The position numbers were made by a program, and so were the translations under genes. From Anthracocystis setariae (lineage: Eukaryota; Basidiomycota; Ustilaginomycetes; Ustilaginales; Ustilaginaceae): a stretch of 64,000 nt of DNA. The stretch spans positions 682,001-746,000 of the forward strand of contig CAKMXJ010000008.1 of assembly GCA_928724745.1 (NCBI GenBank), written 5' to 3'. The notes under the pieces were generated by a model. That model worked only from the letters and a program-made list of their open reading frames with translations, ran no database searches and was not told the origin of the DNA. Positions 59,082-64,000 of this stretch are shown piece by piece. Position 1 is the stretch's first letter; each line of letters opens with the position of its first letter.

Positions 59082-60406
59082 GTTGGAGGCTGAAAGTGGT
59101 AGCCACGACCGGTGCGACAGCGATCACCCCGTGCTCAGTTGATGAGAAGAGGAGTGAGGGTTGGTTTTGAAACTACAAGAGATTAGGATGCATCGAGCTG
59201 GAAGTGCATGTAGAGAAAAAGAAGACGGCGATGATGAAAAGAGAAGCAAAAGAGGAAGAGGGAGGAAGAGGTGGAAGGAGAAAGGAGGTCTGCCGCCTTA
59301 TGTGGAAGCGAACAAAGTTACTCGCTTCGTCGGTCTAGGCAGCCATCGCCACCTCCATAGCCGTAGCCAAAGCTGAGTCGCAGCAAACACAAGTGCACGG
59401 TCCTCTGCGCGCTTCGCCTGCTCCGCATATAGATCGCATTCGATCAAAGCGCTCGAGTTCGCTGGCGTGTGACGGGAGATCCGAGCATGCGCGGGAGACT
59501 GAATTGCAGTGCAGTTGCGCTTGGACTTCATTTGGCGGATGCGCCGATCTGAAGCTTTTCGAAGCGAAATGAGTCCAATCTGCTGACGGCATGGAGGCAG
59601 CAGCAAGGATTGAAGAAAGACACATTTTGAACGATCTGCAGCTGCCGTAGTCCATAGAGGCGCAGGCTGCGCCCCAGAATCCAAGGTGGAGGACGAACGA
59701 GACAAAGACTTTACGAAGGGACGGAGTGCAACTTTATATATATGCAGTGTGTCGCATCATGACCAAATGCTGTTTGGCAGAGTAGGTGCAGACATCAAAG
59801 GTGTCAAGTCCATACAAGGTTCGAGGCAAGAAGCCGATTCCGAAGGCCGAAAGGATTAGAGCAGTGACAGCGCGTCGCCAAAACGACAACTCTAGCTCCT
59901 GCTTTTGCTTCGAATCCGATACTGTATGGCTTCAAGATTCGCGCACGAGCTCACAAGCCGATTCAATCGCGACAAAGCCGACAGTTTGGACCCAGGGGAC
60001 TGCACCTCGCGCGCTAGAAGCTTCAGTTGATGGCGCACGGTCCGGGCGAGGCAACCATCAAGAGTGCCTGTTAGCTTTCACAACGGAGCCACAGCCCCTG
60101 CGGAATGGGTTCTAGGCTGTAGTGGAATTTCCGAAATGGATGTAGTGTAGTGTATATGGAGGGGCCGATTGCTTACGAAGACATAGCAAGACGAAGCGGA
60201 AGAGAAAAAGAGCGACATGATGACTTCGAAGAGTTATTCGGGACTAGACAAGCCACGGGCGCACTACACTTTAGCGAACTCGACCCAATCGCTGCAACTA
60301 GGACGCTATGTGAAGAACATCGCGGTGCCGATCTGGAAAAAAAATCTCGACACATGCAAGCAATTGAGGAGCGCTACCGTTGTATTGGCCAAGCGGATGG
60401 AGATAT
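59082..60406. other. Interval between the 814-residue gene and the GPI-protein gene
   Basis: 1.3 kb with no firmly supported gene. A minus-strand ATG frame at 59335-59655 (106 codons) lies about 80 bp downstream, in its own direction, of a TATATATA stretch at 59735-59743, making a small Cys-containing gene possible but unproven. Other frames lack support. Confidence 0.4.
59335..59655 (-). CDS. Doubtful small Cys-containing ORF
   Basis: The ATG at 59655 opens 106 codons starting MDYGSCRSFKMCLSSILAAA and ending with a Cys-rich part (RRGPCTCVCCDSA). A TATATATA element lies about 80 bp upstream in the minus direction. An overlapping frame is also open, and a pyrimidine-rich AG near 59575-59590 could be an intron acceptor, so the structure is uncertain. 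No family is recognised. Confidence 0.2.
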   Translation of the reverse strand: MDYGSCRSFKMCLSSILAAASMPSADWTHFASKSFRSAHPPNEVQAQLHCNSVSRACSDLPSHASELERFDRMRSICGAGEARRGPCTCVCCDSALATAMEVAMAA

Positions 60407-61267
60407 TTAGAGAGCGAAGGCACCGGCGGCGACAACAGCAGCGATAGCAGCACCGTACTTGATGGCGTTCTCGGGAACGTTGCGCGAGGCGGGGGCGAGA
60501 TCCGAGGCCTGGAGCTTACCATCGGCGATGGCGTTGATGGTGGCAGAGATGGCGGAAGCGAACTGCGATTCGAGGTCGGCTTGAGGGACGGTAAGGGTAG
60601 GGTAGTACTGGAGGACGGAGCCGGCCATCTCGTTAGCGACCTCTTGGGGCGACTTGCCCTCGGGGCCACGGGTGTAGCCACCGATGAAGTACGAGATCAA
60701 CGAGCTGACTGTTGGGTGGCAGAACGGCAACCGTGATGGAATGTAGATGTGATTGACGCCGGAAACAAGGCGATGGCGATCGAGAGCAGCACAAGAGAAG
60801 AGAAGGCAAAAAGAGCAAGTCAGTAATGTGTCGAACCACGCGAAGGCTCGAGCTTCGCGAGTAACTTGAACGACCAGCCTCAGAAAACGAGGGCAAAAAC
60901 CTTGCCCAAAAGAAGCGAGGCTCCCAGATACATCGGCCGAGGTGTAACATATGGACGATGGATTGGAATTGCTCGGTGTTGCGTGCGAGGCTGTCCTTTT
61001 GCCGGTCGGCATCGGATACGGATACTCACGGTCGTAAGCAGGAGTGGTGGTGGAGCTGTAAGGGCATCCGTGAGCCTGGGCACGAGGGTCACCGCCGAGG
61101 ACGGTGCAGACACCGGAGCTGCCACCGGAGCTGCCCGAGGACGACGACATGGAGGTGGGCGAGGAGCTGCTAGCAGAGCCCGACGAGCTGGCCGCGGACG
61201 AGCTCTCTTGGGCAAGAGCACCAGCGGCAAGGGCGAGGAGAGCAACGGGAGCGAGAGTGAACTTCAT
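60407..61267 (-). CDS. Secreted, probably GPI-anchored cell-surface protein (2 exons)
   Basis: Exon 1 is 61267-61030 and exon 2 is 60708-60407, with a phase-1 intron 61029-60709 (GTGAGT..CAACAG). The result is 179 residues starting MKFTLAPVALLALAAGALAQ, a clear signal peptide. A Ser-rich stretch (about 21-52) suited to O-glycosylation follows, then a conserved-looking segment GVCTVLGGDPRAQAHGCPYS with two cysteines. Exon 2 adds FIGGYTRGPEGKSPQEVANEM and a helical region. The protein ends in Asn plus a hydrophobic tail (YGAAIAAVVAAGAFAL), typical of a GPI-anchor signal. I do not recognise the family. The unspliced frame would insert a low-quality segment, so splicing is preferred. Confidence 0.7.
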   Translation of the reverse strand: MKFTLAPVALLALAAGALAQESSSAASSSGSASSSSPTSMSSSSGSSGGSSGVCTVLGGDPRAQAHGCPYSSTTTPAYDREYPYPMPTGKRTASHATPSNSNPSSICYTSADVSGSLASFGQGFCPRFLRLVVQVTREARAFAWFDTLLTCSFCLLFSCAALDRHRLVSGVNHIYIPSRLPFCHPTVSSLISYFIGGYTRGPEGKSPQEVANEMAGSVLQYYPTLTVPQADLESQFASAISATINAIADGKLQASDLAPASRNVPENAIKYGAAIAAVVAAGAFAL

Positions 61268-61463
61268 GTTGAAAATAGGTCGGGTCGGCGATAACGACGG
61301 CTGCGATGGCAACAGCAATGGAAGCGGTCAAGGGAGACGGTGAAAGAGGATGGTGGTGAGACAGCAGACAAGAAGGAAGGTGGAATAGATAGAACTAGGG
61401 ACGACAAAAGATCTGGGGGCAAGTGTGGCTAGGCTGGCTATGTTTCTTTCCAACAACCACAAA

Positions 61464-61497
61464 ACAGTACAGTACAGTACAGTACAGAACAGTTCAG
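61464..61497. repeat. ACAGT pentanucleotide repeat
   Basis: Four exact ACAGT units followed by variant units, about 200 bp upstream of the GPI-anchored protein gene. Confidence 0.85.
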
Positions 61498-62792
61498 CAC
61501 GGAACAATCAGCGATCCGTAGAGTACAGTATCAGAGTGTAAAGGGGTTCAATTTCGAGGGATCAAACGAGCGCGCGAGGAGGAGCAGAAGATGAGCCTGT
61601 TGGAGTTGTTGGACCTTGTTTTGGCTGCAGCCGCTCTCCGAAAAGATTGGCACGCGAACGATTGATGGTTTCCGCGGCAGGGCAGATGCAGTGTGCCCAA
61701 AAGAGACAGGCAAAGTGACGCTGCGACGCATTTTGGGCACGGACGGAAACAAAGAGACCAATCCAACGTTGCGGCCATTTTGGAAATCGAGTCGGGCTGC
61801 AGGCAAGGCGATCCACAGCGGCAGAGTTCACACATGGAGTGCATCGACCGGCAGCTGCTGACGGTCATGGTTTTCTGCACGAAACGGATGGAGTTCATCT
61901 CTGCAGTGTTGCTGCACTATCCAGACATGCTATCGTAGCGCAGATTATTCTTCGATTACAGAAAAATTCACATCGAATCCGGACAGGCGATACGCCGCTA
62001 CTGCTCGGATAACTGGAAGTGACAAGAAAAGAAGGAATTGAATTTCTCGAGAAACTGCCGCAGATGCCGATTCCTCTGCATCTCTGCGCTCATCTTGCTT
62101 GTAATTCAACTATCAAGGAATAAAGTGTCGTGTTTCCAGGTTGTAATTCGATTTTCAGACTGACTTCAATCTTGGGTATCAGGGGAAATGCGGGCCGCGT
62201 CGATCTGTTTTCCGTTCTCTGGAGGCGTTTGATCCAAGATCCTGGGAAACAGTACTGTACTACTTAACTGTTGTTGTTTGTGTGGTTTTGCTCAAAACAA
62301 AGGTCGCGAAGCGCCTGGTTGCCGTCAAGATCAAACCCGGTTAGCAAAAACAAAAACCGAGATCCCAACCGGAGCGATAGAGATTTTTTGAGAGACTGCG
62401 TCTCGCGGCAAGAAGAAGCCTGCTGTAAGATGTTTCTTTCGTAAAGAGCAGAGTGTCAGCCAAAGTGTGGCTGCCTCTCTTCGCTCTGGGATATCCGAAG
62501 TTGCCTTCGACACAGATACTGCACAGTAGTAGTAACTACTACACTTCTGTAATCTGTTTCGAGGAAAATGGAGGGTGGGAGCCGTTATCGAGTTGGTCGG
62601 ATTGTGCCGCGTATCACTGTAAGCGCACCACGGCGTGATGCTCCATGCTCAGAAAAGCTTCTCGGATCAAGGCCCTTGTGCGTGTCGCATACAAATGTGA
62701 GTCAATATACGAACGGAAGCTTGAATTGCGGACTTGTGTGACCTCGTGAGAGTGAACTATATATATACACAAGAGCCTTCAGCAATTCCTAT

Positions 62793-62813
62793 AGCATCGC
62801 CTATGGCGATGCT
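62793..62813. other. Perfect inverted repeat (hairpin)
   Basis: AGCATCGCC, a three-base TAT spacer, then GGCGATGCT: a 9-bp perfect stem in non-coding sequence. It lies about 850 bp beyond the PDX1 stop, too far to be an obvious terminator. Confidence 0.7.
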
Positions 62814-63667
62814 GTGATCATAAACTGCCAGCAAGATCTCATCTCGCTGCAACCCATGTTTGTCAGGACGATGAGATCGAGGGCTGAGATTCGATGAAGG
62901 CAAGAGGGTCGATCGCGAAGGCGTGCACCGAGATGAACTGATCTCACCCTCCTGCCCATTCCGAAGGAGCTGATCCTGCAGAAGAATTGAAATGCCTACC
63001 TACCTGGCTATGATGTGTATTTTCTCCTCATCGGGTGCCGATTGTTGTAGTGTTGCGCTCATTACGTATGTGTCGTATTCGCGACGTAACACTGACGTAA
63101 TTTTTTTTCTTGGCAGTGTAGCCGGTCACCATGAATTCAACCTGGAAGCTGCACTGCCGCTACGGCGGGTGCCACACATCGATCTTCACTTGAGTGGACT
63201 AGCCGATAGCTCAAGACGGAAGCGATCGACATTATACAGAACCAAGAGGACATCAAGCTACGTAGGTCAGCATCTCAGACGTGATCTCAGATGCAGTTAT
63301 GGTCAGATCGGTACTACATAGTGACGTTCGAACGGAAACATTGCGTGAGGGTGACACTTGCTAATACTACAAGAAAACTGTTGAAAGGGAGAGAACACGA
63401 GGTCGAAAACGATCTGAAGCAAGCCATCTGCGTCAGAGCATCAGGTGAACGCCAAGAATCGACAATGCCGAAAAGGGTGGCTGATCTAAAGATTGTGTCG
63501 AAATGACAAACACTTCAAGATCATCGCTGTGTCTACAATGACCCCCCCCAAAAGGGCCGAGCGCAAAAACAGCGAAGTGGAACATGTTGTGATCGTCTGT
63601 TTTGAATGCTGCGGTGTGAGAGAGAGAAAGAAAGTGCGAACGGGGAGGTCAAAGCTCGATGACGCAT

Positions 63668-64000
63668 TTACCAGCCGCGGTCAGCGAGACGGCCGCCCTT
63701 GATGTCCTTGGTGATGTTGAGACCGACCATGGCCTCACCAAGGTTCTCAGAGACGGCAGCAAGCTTGGCGGGATCGTTGTAGTGGGTAACAGCCTCGACG
63801 ATAGCACGTGCGCGCTGGGCAGGGTTGTTGCCCTTGAAGATACCCGATCCAACGAAAACACCGTCGCTTCCGAGCTGCATCATGAGCGCAGCATCAGCGG
63901 GGGTCGCAATTCCACCGGCTGCGAAATTGACCACTGGCAGGCGCTTCAAGCGAGCAGTCTCCTTGAGAAGGTGGAAGGGAGCCTGGATCTCCTTGGCGTA
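63668..64000 (-). CDS. SNZ1: Pyridoxal 5'-phosphate synthase subunit PDX1/SNZ (partial, C-terminal)
   Basis: The last 110 residues of the PLP synthase lyase subunit, which makes vitamin B6 with the glutaminase Pdx2/Sno. The 5' part is outside the window. Visible blocks are [54 protein letters not shown], and [12 protein letters not shown]. These cover the last strands of the barrel with the phosphate-binding [10 protein letters not shown] and [12 protein letters not shown] motifs. The end is [10 protein letters not shown], then TAA at 63668-63670. No break is seen in the visible portion. Confidence 0.97.
   Translation of the reverse strand, partial: YAKEIQAPFHLLKETARLKRLPVVNFAAGGIATPADAALMMQLGSDGVFVGSGIFKGNNPAQRARAIVEAVTHYNDPAKLAAVSENLGEAMVGLNITKDIKGGRLADRGW

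Larger units (their letters stand above)
61268..63667. other. Long gene-poor interval before PDX1
   Basis: 2.4 kb with no firmly supported gene. It holds ACAGT pentanucleotide repeats at 61464-61497 upstream of the GPI-protein gene, a CAGTACTGTACTAC motif near 62249-62263, a TATATATATA run at 62759-62767, and a perfect hairpin at 62793-62813. A possible small spliced gene near 62992 has a canonical-looking 51-bp intron but no recognisable product. Confidence 0.5.

Overview
The window looks like a euchromatic stretch of a basidiomycete genome, most likely a smut fungus (Ustilaginomycotina). Evidence seen directly: dense single-copy eukaryotic housekeeping genes on both strands, most without introns and a few with short GT..AG introns; no operons; roughly balanced GC; many long antisense shadow ORFs produced by GC-biased third codon positions. 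The placement in smut fungi is an inference from overall gene style and has not been tested by a search.

Layout. 1-4235: no convincing gene, but a diverged 240-bp direct duplication ends the region. 4236-6638: WRS1 (cytosolic Trp-tRNA synthetase, -) diverges from LSM2 (U6 snRNA Sm-like protein, +, five exons, the first being only the ATG). 6639-8196: gene-poor, with a 45-bp degenerate tandem array. 8197-14530: TAF6 (-), gamma-tubulin (-, one intron) and fibrillarin NOP1 (+, one intron). 14780-20148: AVL9 (-), a small unrecognised gene head-to-head with an Sfr1/Mei5-like recombination mediator (+), and a secreted thaumatin-like protein (-). 20149-22512: gene-poor. 22513-32360: a CENP-H-like kinetochore protein (three exons), MSS4 PIP5-kinase, a very large Rab GTPase, and 6-phosphogluconolactonase (-). 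33544-46722: NHX1 antiporter (-), NIC96 nucleoporin, a Mn-type CDF transporter, mitochondrial Thr-tRNA synthetase (-) and YME2. 47296-59081: a hydrophilic protein, a JTB-like membrane protein (-), a divergent mitochondrial carrier-like protein, VPS11, a 104-residue membrane protein and an 814-residue unrecognised protein (-). 60407-64000: a secreted, probably GPI-anchored protein (-), a long gene-poor gap, and the 3' end of the vitamin B6 gene PDX1/SNZ (-), cut by the window edge.

How the genes relate. They form no pathway cluster. Several act in membrane traffic (AVL9, MSS4, the Rab7-like GTPase, NHX1, VPS11) and several in mitochondria (Thr-tRNA synthetase, YME2, the carrier-like protein), but such neighbourhoods are expected by chance in a gene-dense fungal chromosome. 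Divergent pairs with short shared upstream regions (WRS1/LSM2, MST1/YME2, NHX1/NIC96, JTB/carrier, the 18-kb pair) are candidates for bidirectional promoters. I found no transposon, CRISPR array, rRNA or credible tRNA. I see no wholly new system; the most interesting items are the ATG-only first exon of LSM2, the Rab with an insertion of about 400 residues between G4 and G5, the repeat arrays in gene-poor gaps, and the lineage-restricted secreted or unrecognised proteins.
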